This document shows positions 49,362 to 60,339 of a stretch of DNA of 64,000 bases, piece after piece. The stretch covers positions 543,001 to 607,000 of the forward strand of contig BRXU01000027.1 of assembly GCA_030267565.1 (NCBI GenBank), written 5' to 3'. The notes beneath the pieces were generated by a model. That model was not told the origin of the DNA, did no database searches, and was given only the letters and a program-made list of their open reading frames with translations. The position numbers and the translations under genes are program-made. How positions within the stretch are numbered: the stretch's first letter is position 1; every line of letters begins with the position of its first letter. This DNA is from Pleodorina starrii (Eukaryota > Chlorophyta > Chlorophyceae > Chlamydomonadales > Volvocaceae).

Positions 49362-51246
49362 GTACAGGTCACAACAAACCCATCCCGCCGCCACTTAACA
49401 TATCTTTCGAATACTGGCATGCCACAATAAAAAAACAGCAACAATTGCGAACGTTGCTGAGTCGGGGTCTACCCCCTTAGCTGGGAGGCGCTAAAATGTA
49501 GCCGAAACCCGCAGAGCCAGACGACCTTGCCTGTTGCCCGAAGGTACTAATGGTACCCGCCACTTCTACAGGCGACATTTCTGCCCAGCGACTTCAGCGA
49601 CTTCAACCGACAGCAGATAATGTGTGCCACTGCGTTACACAGACTCCTGTCGACCCAAGCTAAACTGACGGCTGCCAAAATGGTATGCTTAGTGTAAGAC
49701 TTGGTGATCCTATAGCGTGGCAAGGGCCTAAGCTCCCAAAGCTAAGCTTGGGCCTGCGGGGTTCTGTCAGCAGAGCCCAGGTGGTTCAAGAACGAACGAC
49801 AGCGAGACGACTAAACTGTAAGCTGTATACGGAGGGCATCGGCCCATAATGGTTGAGCTCCTCTTAGAAAGATACGGCACTGCCGTGCGATGTCCACTTA
49901 CGCCTTGCGGACACCCGAACAGGTTGGCGAATTCATTATGCAACGCAACATAGTCAAGTTGGCTTGAAGTCGCGTCACCAGGGGCCAATATCCTGTCACC
50001 GAGGTCGCAAATCGCCTTGGGCCTGAATCGAAATTGCATAAAAGTCCCGAAATAACAGCGTCATCAAGTGAATAATGCGCTCCTTCCTTGCGGTTATAGT
50101 GTACTGTGCTAAGGTTTCACGCTGGGGAAGACCCAAGGGCCAGTCGCATAGGGTTTTACGGGGTTGCCAGGAAGGGCCAGGAGGTAGGACCAGGTAAGAA
50201 CCAACTCGACGGGCGGCAATTTTCCTAGGATTAAAATCAAAAAACGTCTCTTCTCAGCTGCGCGTATCGGCTAAACGCGGAACGCAAAAACGCAGCAGGA
50301 TAGGGTAGGGCAAAAAGGGCAACTAACGCAGGAAGGGCTGCAGTAAAGTGCAGAAGGCGTGAACGTCGTCAGGTCGCAACTCCAGTCTCTGGAAATTGAC
50401 CCGCTGTTCAAAAGCTGCAGGTTCAGTGCAAAGGGAATGGCGGGAAGGGGTCACCAAGGCATACCTTCATGTTAGCTTCCCGGCTGGCGCAAGAGTAACC
50501 TGTCCGCGCCGCACAAGATTGCGGGTCAGCTGCGGGACCTCGCCGCCAATTCACGAAAGACTTAGTCCCGAGCGCGCAGCACGGGCCACGATGCTAGCCC
50601 AATAAAGCACATCGAGCCGTTTGCGGCACACCAAGCCACCCGCGCACACACGTTGGTCCGCCGCTGACGCCCCCGTTGCCGCTCCCTGCCTAAACGTATA
50701 CCACCCGACTCGCAAGCCGTCCAGGCAGGAATGAGAAAAAAGAGGCAACCCGCGCGTGCGGTGGGGATGGCTTCCCTGCGGCCCGTCTTCTTTTATCCTG
50801 CCGCAAGCTCGCAACCAAGCCCGCGTTCGGCCTCGCAGCGCCGAGCGCACGTGTGTTGGCCCCCCTTGGGCATACACAGTCACTGCTCGCGCGTGTTGCG
50901 GCCCTCCACGCCTCCAGACTTGCATGCCCTTCCCTTCCCGCATGCACACCCGCGACCTCTTGCAACAGACATCATCAACGCACATCGGCACCCGCACAAC
51001 TCGACACTCTCGACATGCTGCGATATCCCGCGACTCACCACCGGTCTGCAAACCTGCGTCCAGCACTGCCTTCCAGCAGAATCAGCGAAGCGGCCCACGT
51101 CTGAACAATGCTCTTTGTTTGCTCGGTAAGCCCCATTCTTCCTCTATCCTCTATCCTCCAACCAACCTCATCCTACACAAGCCGAAAGCCCGTGTGGGCG
51201 CTGCGCCATACAGACGGGCGTTGCGCTGAGCTTTGCAACAGCCGCT
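49362..51246. other. Intergenic region, no supported gene
   Basis: The interval between the SHIPPO start and the stop of the chalcone-isomerase-like gene. Frames are short and lack domains. 49400-50400 is A+T-richer than average and may contain the SHIPPO promoter. The stretch near 50700-51200 is C-rich on the plus strand and should include the 3' UTR of the gene ending at 51247. Confidence 0.5.
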
Positions 51247-54048
51247 TCAGGCGCCGCCGGCCTTGCGCGACGCGCGCTTGACATTCTCACTCTCCAGCAG
51301 CGACTTGGCGCCCTTGACCCACTCGGTCCGCGCCTCCGGAACCACGGGGCTACCGCCCAGGAACATCTCAAACAGACCGCGGCCCAGCGCCGGGCTGGCG
51401 ATACGCAGCTCGGGCTTGGCCTGCAGGCAGGGCGGGCGGGCGGACGGGCGGGTGGGCGGGCAGGCGGGTGGGCGGGTGGGCGGGCTGATGGGTCGTGGCT
51501 GGGCAGCGCGCAAACGCACGGGCCCGGCGGCGCCCTCGTTTAGACAGTGATACCGCAGCCTGCAAAGCCGGCCTCTGTCGTTCAAAGTGGCCTCGGTGCA
51601 GTGCACGCTGGGCATGGCCCCTGCCCCAAGGGCCCGAGTCCTCGGTCCGGCTGCACAAGGTGTGTCGTACGTGCCGTACCTCGCCGTACTCCCTGGGCGC
51701 GGTCACCGGCGGCGTGACCAGCACGTCCAGCTCCCCCGTCATGCTCCACAGCAACAGCACTTCAGTACCCTTGACCAGGTTCTTGCTGTTGAAGTAGGTG
51801 TTGAACTGGTCCAGGGAGGCGGTGTCGCCTGCGGTTCCGGTTCCGGTTTCGGAGCAGCGCAGTGGACGGGGTTTTGGATGGAAAGGGCGGCTCGGCGGAA
51901 GAGCAGGGGACAATTACGGGGGTGTTTCTAGGAGCACCTGACGGACATGAACGGGTTGGGTGCGCGCACGTGCGTGCGTTTGAGGGTGCGACCTGGGATG
52001 TATCCTATACGAAGACCTGTCCCGGAGGAGGAGCCGCGACACCAGGGGGCAGGGCTGAGGAGTACGAGGGGTGGTGCTCAGCGTTGGCCGACACGGCGGC
52101 GGGCGGCGCCCACCCGTCCGGTGATGCGGCGGCGCGCGGTTTCGGGGCGGCATGACAACCCGGAGGTGTATGTGGAGGCGCGCCACGCGCAGGTGGGTGG
52201 CCTCTGGAGGTGTGTGTGCGTTGTGCTGCTGTGCTGCATGGCACCGCGCCCGCGCCCTGCAGGATCGTGGCACGGAGCGCCCCATCCCCCCGGGCACCGC
52301 ATAGCCACCCACCCGACAGCTGCATGCGCGGCAGCAGGGTCTTGTTGATGGCCTCCGTGAACTGCTCCCCGGTGACGTCCCGGACCAGGTGCAGCTGCAG
52401 GGAGGGGAGCGGTGAGCGGTGGGCGGCGGGAATGAAGACGACACCGCAGCGGTGGAACGGAGGCAACGGAACGGAACCGACCAGAAGGGCGCGGAAAGGG
52501 ACAGGGAGGCGAAGGCACGGCGCGGCGCGATGCGGGATCGGATTCCGGGGAGCTCGCTTCGCTTGGTTGTATGGGGCTGCAGTACCGTACACAGCTCCAG
52601 CTCAGCCCCGCTGGTAGGCACCATACCGACACGCAGCCCCAAACGGCACGACAGGGCAGGGCGAGCGGCCGACTCGCAGGCAGCACGGTGACGCAGCAGG
52701 GCCCTCCCTGCAGCTTCCTACTCCGTGTGGTGGCGGGCCAACACCGCCCAACTGCGGCAGTTCCGCAGCAGGCAGCGAAGCGCGCGTGTACCAGCCGGCG
52801 GCGACCCAGATCAGGGCCCCGCCTGGTCCCAACCAGTGGGGCGCGGGGCCGCGAGCCAGCAAAGCGAACGAGCGACTGGGTTGGGATGCGCGACTGGGAC
52901 GGAAAGGCGGGGGGTGCGGCTGGCCTTCATTTTTTCTCTTCTCGGCGAGCTTCGTCGACGCATCCGTTCGCGGGCCCTTCAGCATCCATCAATGGACGTG
53001 CCGCAACGAGGGGTGCGGCCCCCCCCCTTGATTTCTTTTACCCCCCGCGGCTGCCTCACCGCGAGGACCTTGTTGAAGGCCCCGTCCAGGATGGCGGAGG
53101 CGTAGTCGTCGTCCGTCTCGAAAAAGCCGCCGCGATGCCGCACCCCCAGCTCATGGGCGGCCTTGTCGGCCTCAACGTAAGAGGCGATCGAGTACACCTG
53201 CCAGGGAGGGAGAGAGAAAGAGGGAGAGTGAGGAAGGCGATGGACGGTGGGGGGCGATGTTCGCAAGGATACCCCGATTTTTTGCTCGCCGGCCACCCTT
53301 GATTGGTTAAACTTTGACCACGTTGAAGTCTCAATGTCGTAACTTCGTGAAACGAGAAGTGTCGTATTTTATAAAAAAATTGGTTATCCCCTTCCCCCCG
53401 CAGCTCCCACCTGTACGTTCACGAACACGATCTTCTTGGAACGCGTCGCAGCGCCCAGGCAGCGGTACGCCTCGCCCTGCCTGCGGAATGCGGAGAGTGC
53501 GGACACAATCCATTGTGAACCGACGCATGGGAGGACGTCATCACCACAAATGCGATGCTATGTGATGCGACGGCGCCCGATGTCCTGCCGGCCAGTGGGT
53601 TACGAGGGCAGTGTGTGCGGCGGCCGATGGGCGGGTGCGGGTTTCACCCATGGCTGCTACTCCTGAAGGCGGAGATCCTCAGGCGGTTGGTGTGGAGAGC
53701 ATCTGAGCATCTGTCTACGCGTCTGATGCACACGTCGCCCGTACCAGCCCGAGAGAACGAAGCGGGCCGGCGCGATCTGCCACAACAGCAACACAGGGTA
53801 GCCCGCGCTCCCATTGCGCGCTGCTGTGAGCCCCCAGTGGGCAGCGGCTCCCAGTCCCCTGATGCGCGCGGCCCCTCCCCCCAGTGCTACGCGCCCCACG
53901 CTACGCGTGAACAGCTCCGCACGACACGCCGGGTTTGGGACAAGCTAGGCGCCATGGCATGACGGTCGGCTCACCAGAACTTCTGCGCGAGCAGGAACTC
54001 CACCCCGGACTGCGCGTCCTTGACGGTCAGGGAGGCGCGCACGGGCAT
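51247..54048 (-). CDS. Chalcone-isomerase-like (CHI-fold) protein
   Basis: Exons 54048-53975, 53480-53411, 53197-53060, 52394-52313, 51828-51680 and 51420-51247 join in phase to 228 residues. The CHI-fold pattern is visible: GVEFLLAQKFWQGEAYRCLG, SKKIVFVNVQVYSIASYVEA, a central GEQFTEAINKTLLPRM helix, then LDQFNTYFNSKNLVKGTEV with LLLWSMTGELDV, and a C-terminal GRGLFEMFLGGSPVV. Family members include true chalcone isomerases, fatty-acid-binding FAP proteins and non-catalytic CHI-like proteins. Algae generally lack the canonical flavonoid pathway, so a lipid-binding or other non-flavonoid role is more likely; this is inference. The N-terminus is uncertain: ATG 54048 gives no obvious transit peptide, and the frame stays open upstream for about 28 codons, so an unseen 5' exon is possible. 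Confidence 0.78.
51428..51484. repeat. Degenerate GGGC/GGGT microsatellite
   Basis: A G-rich tetranucleotide-like array abuts the acceptor of the last exon of the chalcone-isomerase-like gene; on the gene's strand it forms a C-rich polypyrimidine tract. Confidence 0.8.
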
Positions 54049-54722
54049 GCAGGTCCTGCGGCCCGCATGGCTCGCGCGAGCCACGACCTGCGGCGTTGGT
54101 TCCGCCAGGGCGAGGCGGGGTCAACCGTCGGGCCCGGTGGGTCGAGGCGTTTTCGGTTGCAGACGTAAGGCCCCTGGGAGAGCTGGTGACGTGTTACCTG
54201 GCAGGGCCTGCATCCGAACGCCGGGCGCGTGGAGCGCAGGGTGCTGCGGCACCTGCGCGGCGTTGTGGGGTGTTGGCGGGGGGCGGGAGCTGGGATCTGC
54301 TGTGGGCACTGCCCTGCCGCTGAAACGCAACACCCGGCATCGCCCCATAGGAATTTACGACGCGAAGCGTCCCGCTGAAATACAATAGCCTATCAGCAGG
54401 CAGGTGGCGGCGTCGCCATCTAGAGCGTGTCGCGTACTTACGACTGCTGCATCGTGTGTGGCGATGTTAATGCGCTTCCGGTGAGTCCACTCTGTTAGCG
54501 GTGCTAACGAACAAGTGGTATGATTGTGGCCTGATCGCGTTGTGAGACTCAACACTTTCGCGCAGAGGTGCACGGTGTAGGTAGTTGAGGCTTGAGAGCG
54601 TTTTTGGCATGTACGGCATTGGGAGGCCCTCGATGGGCTCGGTAGAAAGCTCTTCGTGCTATACTTGGCAAGACAGACCCAAATTGCGCTGTGATAGCTG
54701 TTCGTTCTACAGTTTCGCAGCC
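54049..54722. promoter_or_regulatory. Divergent promoter region, CHI-like / APR
   Basis: 674 bp between the assigned start codons of the chalcone-isomerase-like gene (minus) and of APS reductase (plus). It may include 5' UTRs and, on either side, an unrecognised 5' exon. The right half is A+T-richer. Confidence 0.45.
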
Positions 54723-57700
54723 ATGCAGATGACCCAGGTGCGGATTCGACCTCTTCTTTCTATCCTGTTCTGTCGGCGCTCATCGCTAAACGAGTCGTCT
54801 TTCCGCTTATGCAGGGCCGCGCTTTCTCCGCCCAGCGGGCAGCCGCTAAGCCGGCTGCCCGGATGGCTGTTCGCATGCACGTTGCGCGCGTTCCCCAGGT
54901 AGGCTTGCCGTCAACGTGGTGCATCGACCCAAGTTTTGATGGATCTAGGCAAGCTTTACCCTTAGATTTGCTGTATCCATTTTCTGCAGGTGAACGCAGC
55001 TGCTGTTGCTACGAAGCAGAACTGGGAGGCGCTGGCTTCGGAGATGGAGACTGCGTCGCCGCTCGTCATTATGGACAACGTACGTTTCAAGCATTCTAGT
55101 CCATGCAAAATATTGAAAATATATTATCTATGTCCCTCTAATTGATCAATTTAGGGCAGGGCCACAGGGCAGCCAGCGACACCACGAGCAATTTTGGCCT
55201 CCGGGTTTCCGTTGCCGATACGTGGCGGCGCTTGCTGCCATGCCTGTCTATCTAACAGGCTCTGAAGACGTTCGGATCGGACGTGGCTATTGCCTTTAGC
55301 GGCGCGGAGGACGTGGCTCTTATCGAGTACGCCCACCTGACTGGCCGCCCGTACCGCGTGTTCAGGTAGGGCGCTGCTAGGACCGAAACCCTATCTACTC
55401 GCCTGCGGCAGCATTCCGCGCCTGTGTGCTGTCGGCAGTACACGTGTACACCCCACGCAACAGCGTGTTCTACCCACCTGTGCAATACGTATAAACGGTA
55501 GTTCTGTTCCCTCATGAGCCGCTTTCTTGCATGGCGTTGCGAAGCCTGCTGTGTATAATCCCCCCACTACTGCAGCCTGGACACGGGCCGCCTGAACCCG
55601 GAGACGTACCGCCTGTTTGACGCGGTCGAGAAGCACTACAAGATCCGCATCGAGTACACCTTCCCGGAGGCCCAGGAGGTGATGGACCTGGTGCGGGCCA
55701 AGGGCCTGTTCTCCTTCTACGAGGACGGCCACAACGAGTGCTGCCGCATCCGCAAGGTGGGTACGCGGCCGGCTCGTGGAGCACTGCTGAAGGCAAGGGC
55801 TGCCTGGCCGATACTTGCGCGTCTACTTCACGGGCCACACGGCCACACGTTGCTGCCAGGCTGACTGCATCATATCGGCCGACGTTTAGACCGACAGCCC
55901 AGATTCCGCGCGACTACCGGGAGGTGCAGGCTCTATATTGGTCCGATCTGTGTACTTGCAGCAAGAGCTGGTTCTAGGACGGCGCAGGAAACAACCTCGC
56001 TGGGCTGGCACCGCGCCCCAGCAGTCAGCCCAGAAAGGGGATCCCTTGCTCCATGCTGTCGCGGATGCCAATCCGCTCCGACCCACATCGCCGCACCGCA
56101 CCCTCCACTCCCGCCCCCCTATCGAACCCACAGGTCAAGCCGCTGCGCAAGCAACTGAAGACCCTGCGCGCTTGGATTACTGGGCAGCGCAAGGACCAGT
56201 CCCCGGGCACGCGCACGGAGGTGCCGGTGGTTCAGGTGGACCCCGTGTTTGAGGGCGTGGAGGGCGGCCCTGGCTCGCTCATCAAGTACAACCCGCTGTC
56301 CAACATCACCTCGGCGGAGGTCTGGAACTTCCTGCGCGTGATGGTGGGTCGCGGGGCGATTTGAGGGAGTGAAGCTTGGAAGGATGTTGGGGATCTTGAC
56401 GAATGTTAGCCATGAAGCCGTCAGGGGAAGTTGGCTGCAGAGATATGAGGTCGCTAAGGAGGGCGTTAGGCGACTTTTCTGTGTGGTAAACTGTTTACCA
56501 CTCGAAAAAGTCGCCTAACTCCCTTACCACACGGAAAAGACGCCTAACTGTTTCCGCGCGAAAAGCCGAACGACTGGGCGTGCGTCACGCGAAAGGGACA
56601 CACGGGGGTGAGGCTTTGGGGAGCGCGAGGTGTTTTGGGCCGCAGGAGCATGGCAGGTTGGGATATGGGAATATGGGACTCGCCGTGTCGCACTGCTTCA
56701 GATCATCAGCTGCCACTCACCATGGTACGGCTCTCCAGTGCTGTGCTGCGGCCTTTCAACAGCTGAAAGCAATTGGCTCCATCTAAGGCAGGCTCGGGGC
56801 CTGACGTGGCCACAGAGCCGTTCAAGGGGCAAAACAACATACTCAACAGATAGCTTTGCATTATTGCATCCTCGTGTGTTTCTGCCCTGTCGCATGCTCG
56901 GCACGCGTGTCTCATTTGCCACTCGCTGTCGGTAGTGTTTCCCATGCGAGGGACCAAGGCCAGGTCCGTCGATGCCAAGCGCCACCGCAAGTGTCTCCTC
57001 TGCGATGAGCCCGGGCACCAGCTCAACCAGTGCGGTCAGCGCAAGGCTCGGTTCGATGCGGGTGACTTCTCCTTCTACACCAAGCCGCAGGCGGCTCAGT
57101 GATGCGCGTCTTGCGGCTTGGTGTAAAAGAAGAAGTCACCCGAATCGAACCGAGCCTTGCGCTGGCCGCACTGGTTGAGCTGGTGCCCAGGCTCATCGCA
57201 GAGGAGACACTTGCGGTGGCGCTTGGCATCGACGGAAATGGCCTTGGTCATACCACGGATCCAGAGGCCGACGTCAGGCGAGCGACGCTCCCAGAAGCGG
57301 TCAGCCATCGAGATGTATAAAAAGTGCCCCCCCGCGGCCGGCCTAGCTGCCACTCACCATGGTACGGCTCTCCAGTGCTGTGCTGCGGCCTTTCAACAGC
57401 TAAAAGCAATTGGCTCCATCTAAGGCAGGCTCGGGGCCTGACGTGGCCGCAGAGCCGTTCAAGGGGCAAAACATACTTAACAGACAGCTTTGCATGATTG
57501 AATTCCCGTGTGTTTCTGCCCGGTTCGCTTGCTCGGCACGTGTGTCTCATTTGCCAGCCTAGCTGCCACTCACCATGGTACGGCTCTACAGTGCTGTGCT
57601 GCGGCCTTTCAACAGCTAACGTTTGAAGTAGCTGCGCCGGGACGGCTGCGGGGGCAGTCCGGCTTGCCCCGCCCGGTGGCGCGGCGCAAGTCATGTATCG

Positions 57701-58967
57701 CCTGTGTCGCTTCATGGCGCTGATCTCTGCACAGCACGTGAGGGGTACAATGTACCCATCCCGTCGCGCTGCCTGATATGTTCGCCGTGTTGTTTACCTG
57801 CAACATCTCTTCTTGCTGCGCAGAACGTGCCGGTGAACTCGCTCCACAGCTGCGGCTACATTTCCATTGGCTGCGAGCCCTGCACGCGGCCAGTGCTGCC
57901 CAACCAGGCGGAGCGCGAGGGTCGCTGGTGGTGGGAGGATGCGGCTGCCAAGGAGTGCGGTCTGCACAGCGGCAACATCAAGAAGGCGGACGGCACCACG
58001 GAGGAGAAGAAGGCGGACCGGGACCTGTGGCAGGAGGGTGAGTCGTTTGCGGGCTGGCGGGGCGGTGGGCGAGCTGGGGGGTTGCGGCTTTTTGGGCGGG
58101 TCCCATGTGCGTGGAAGAGGTGGCCCCGGGCGTCTGCAGCCCCTAGTCCAGCCAGCTGCTAGGCGTTGTGACTAGGAGAGCCTCATCCCCTGTCACCTGT
58201 TGGCTGATGGCATTGGGAAATAATTCATGAATGCGCGTACGTACATGCGCGTGCTTGCGTACCGTTACATGCGGACGGTACCCTGACGCCTCAACCCCCG
58301 TGTAGGCTTGTACCGTCTTAAAGCCTCCGATTCGCCGTCGCCTGCCTCATTCTCACCCTGTGCCGGCCTCGACCTGGGACCCCTATGCTGCCCTGTTCTG
58401 AACTGCAGGCAGCGCGGTGGCGACGCTGAGCAAGGAGGACGCGCGGGCGCTGGTGAGCGGCCCCCGGTCCAAGGGCACCCTGGCGGTGCTGTACGCGCCC
58501 TGGTGCCGCTTCTGCCAGGCGCTGGAGCCCGCCTACGAGGAGCTGGCGGCCCAGCTGGGCGGCAGCAACGTGACCGTGGCCAAGTACCAGGCGGACATTG
58601 ACCGCGAGTTTGCGAACGAGAACCTGCAGCTCAAGACCTTCCCCACCATCGTCTACCTGCCGCCCAACAGCACTCAGGTGCGCTTTTGTGTGGGTGTGTG
58701 TGGAGGGGGGCCGGCCCGCAGCGGAGTTGTGCCCCGTTATGGGGTGGCGGAGCACAACAGCTATGCCCTATGCGCGCACGGTCTGCCATTGTGCTGTTTG
58801 TTGTCGGCACCTGCCTGTCACACGCCTCTCATGATTCCGGCGCGCCCTCCATGCTCATTCACGGACCATCTCCGCCGCTTGTGCTCCCGCAGGTGATCAA
58901 GTACCCCAGCGAGCGGCGGGACGTTGACACGCTGGCCATGTGGGTCAAGACCGTGGCTGGCCAGTAA
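54723..58967 (+). CDS. APR1: Adenosine 5'-phosphosulfate reductase with thioredoxin-like domain
   Basis: Nine exons join in phase to 414 residues: 54723-54737, 54815-54898, 54990-55079, 55259-55365, 55576-55756, 56134-56343, 57824-58037, 58409-58677 and 58893-58967. The enzyme reduces APS to sulfite in plastid sulfate assimilation. Residues 1-33 look like a short plastid transit peptide. The reductase domain has [28 protein letters not shown], the Cys pair ECCRIRK (154-155) and [11 protein letters not shown] (246 and 249), which together bind a 4Fe-4S cluster, and the catalytic Cys274 in KECGLH. The thioredoxin-like domain at about 301-414 has the active site APWCRFCQ (Cys333, Cys336); plant enzymes usually have CPFC. 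The first exon is tiny (MQMTQ); upstream in-frame ATGs exist near 54609 and 54636. Intron 6 is inflated to 1.48 kb by repeats. Confidence 0.93.
56465..56548. mobile_element. 84-bp MITE-like inverted repeat
   Basis: The ends are inverted repeats of about 25 bp with two mismatches: GTTAGGCGACTTTT at the left and its complement ending CGCCTAAC at the right. An additional inverted copy of the left end (AAAAAGTCGCCTAAC) sits in the middle, giving a nested hairpin. There is no coding capacity. It lies in APR intron 6. Confidence 0.75.
56944..57102 (+). pseudogene. CCHC zinc-knuckle fragment, plus-strand copy
   Basis: A short frame of 52 codons plus stop encodes a gag-like CCHC zinc knuckle, [14 protein letters not shown] (C-x2-C-x4-H-x4-C), between basic VDAKRHRK and [18 protein letters not shown]. 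It lacks any further gag or polymerase domain and lies within an intron, so it is treated as an element fragment rather than a gene. Confidence 0.6.
57096..57310 (-). pseudogene. CCHC zinc-knuckle fragment, minus-strand copy
   Basis: The opposite strand encodes the same knuckle and flanks ([16 protein letters not shown], then [12 protein letters not shown]), with extra upstream residues [20 protein letters not shown]. Its stop overlaps the stop of the plus copy, so the two are tail to tail and form a long imperfect palindrome centred near 57100. Confidence 0.6.
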
Positions 58968-60339
58968 GGGGCAGGCGAGGTATATGGATCGGATCCTGCC
59001 GCTGCGACAAATCGTCGCCGCAGGAGCGTTGATCTGCTTGGCTTGGTGGCTCGCTGACACTTGACGACCATCGATTGACGATTATGCAAGGGTTTATCGG
59101 CGTCGAAGGCGCGATATCGCGCCCGCTTCGATGTATGAACTCGACCCTTCGTCGTGAGATGTGACGATGACGGTACATATTAGGATAGGTGTTTGGATGG
59201 ATGATCCTGGTTGGTACGGAAGTGGCAGTGGCGCACTGCCTGGGGCAGCACGCTTCGTGGCCGCCCGGAGGATGGCGCTGCTGTGGCTGGTGTGTTACCT
59301 GTGGTCTGCGTTTGCTGTTGCTGCTTGGCAATAACCCCGAACTCGGGATATGGCGGGTGCTTTATTGCAGCTACCCTATTATAGTGTCCACGGTTAAGTG
59401 GCGTGCGTCGGTGCCGGACTGGCTCTCTTGCAGGGCACGCTTTGCGGCCGCTGCCCTTTTTCCAGGCAGGAGAGTGCTGCATGTCGGCCCGGCAGTTTAC
59501 AGCGTTCTGTTTGGTCGCATCGTTGGTACGGGTATGCGAGCGAAAGTCCGCTTTTGCATTCGACAGACTGTGTGACTGCGATGTTCATAAAAGAGATGAG
59601 AGGGGGTTTCATATTGAATGGACAATGCGTGTTACAGTGTGCCAGCAATGGTATAACGGCTGTTACGCACTCATTTCATGAGTATATCCGTCGGCTGGTT
59701 GTAACCCAAATCGGGTGTTTCCGAAGCAGTTACACATTTCCACATCTGCCTGGACAGCTGAATTGCCGAAACCAAGAAACTTACAACGCATCCCGCCACA
59801 CCAACTGCGGTCTTGCATATTCGTACGAAGATCCCCCTCCGCCCATACCCTCCCCTTCATCCGCGTGTTCCGGTGTTTCTAGTCGTCCGGTAACAGGCGC
59901 ATTTCCACCTGTGAAAGGAAATTTCCCTTGATGCCCTGGTCACAACCGCGCACACCCAAGATGGGCCTGCCTTGTAGAGCCACGCGGACTGTTAAACCAG
60001 CGAGCATTACAATCTACCGTAAGCACACCACCTTGCCAGGGTCATGGCGGACGACTCGAGGTTCCCCGACCGGCACCAACCGCCCAACAACACAGTTCCG
60101 GCCGCCCCTTGTGCCCCTGCCCAGCTGCCCCCCACCAACGAACGGCGGCTTCTTGCAGAAGCTGGCCCTGGTACTCAACACTTCCCTGCGACCGCTCAAC
60201 GCCGCGGCGTATCCTGTACACCCCGCCTCCATCATCCGCAAGCTCGGATGCAGCACTAACCCCCCCTGTTTTCTCCCTAGCTTCCCGCCGCTCCGTCCAC
60301 GCCCCGCCTCGCATGCCCGGCGGCCCTCTCCCTACTCCC
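58968..60339. other. APR 3' flank and convergent 3' flank
   Basis: No gene. TGTAA at 59700-59704 is the candidate APR polyadenylation signal (3' UTR about 730 nt). On the minus strand TGTAA (plus 60005-60009) lies about 330 bp past the stop of the gene ending at 60340. Confidence 0.5.
60005..60009 (-). terminator. Candidate polyadenylation signal of the small mitochondrial-type gene
   Basis: Minus-strand TGTAA about 330 bp beyond the stop codon at 60340, in sense orientation for that gene. Confidence 0.5.

Larger units (their letters stand above)
56708..57619. repeat. Three direct repeats flanking a zinc-knuckle palindrome
   Basis: Copy A (56708-56920), copy B (57345-57555) and a truncated copy C (57561-57619) share the start AGCTGCCACTCACCATGGTA. 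A and B are about 210 bp and differ by a few substitutions and small indels; both end CTCATTTGCC. C stops after CAACAGCTAA. B and C are adjacent, while A and B flank the two zinc-knuckle fragments. The layout resembles the remains of a nested or rearranged retroelement inside APR intron 6. Confidence 0.85.
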
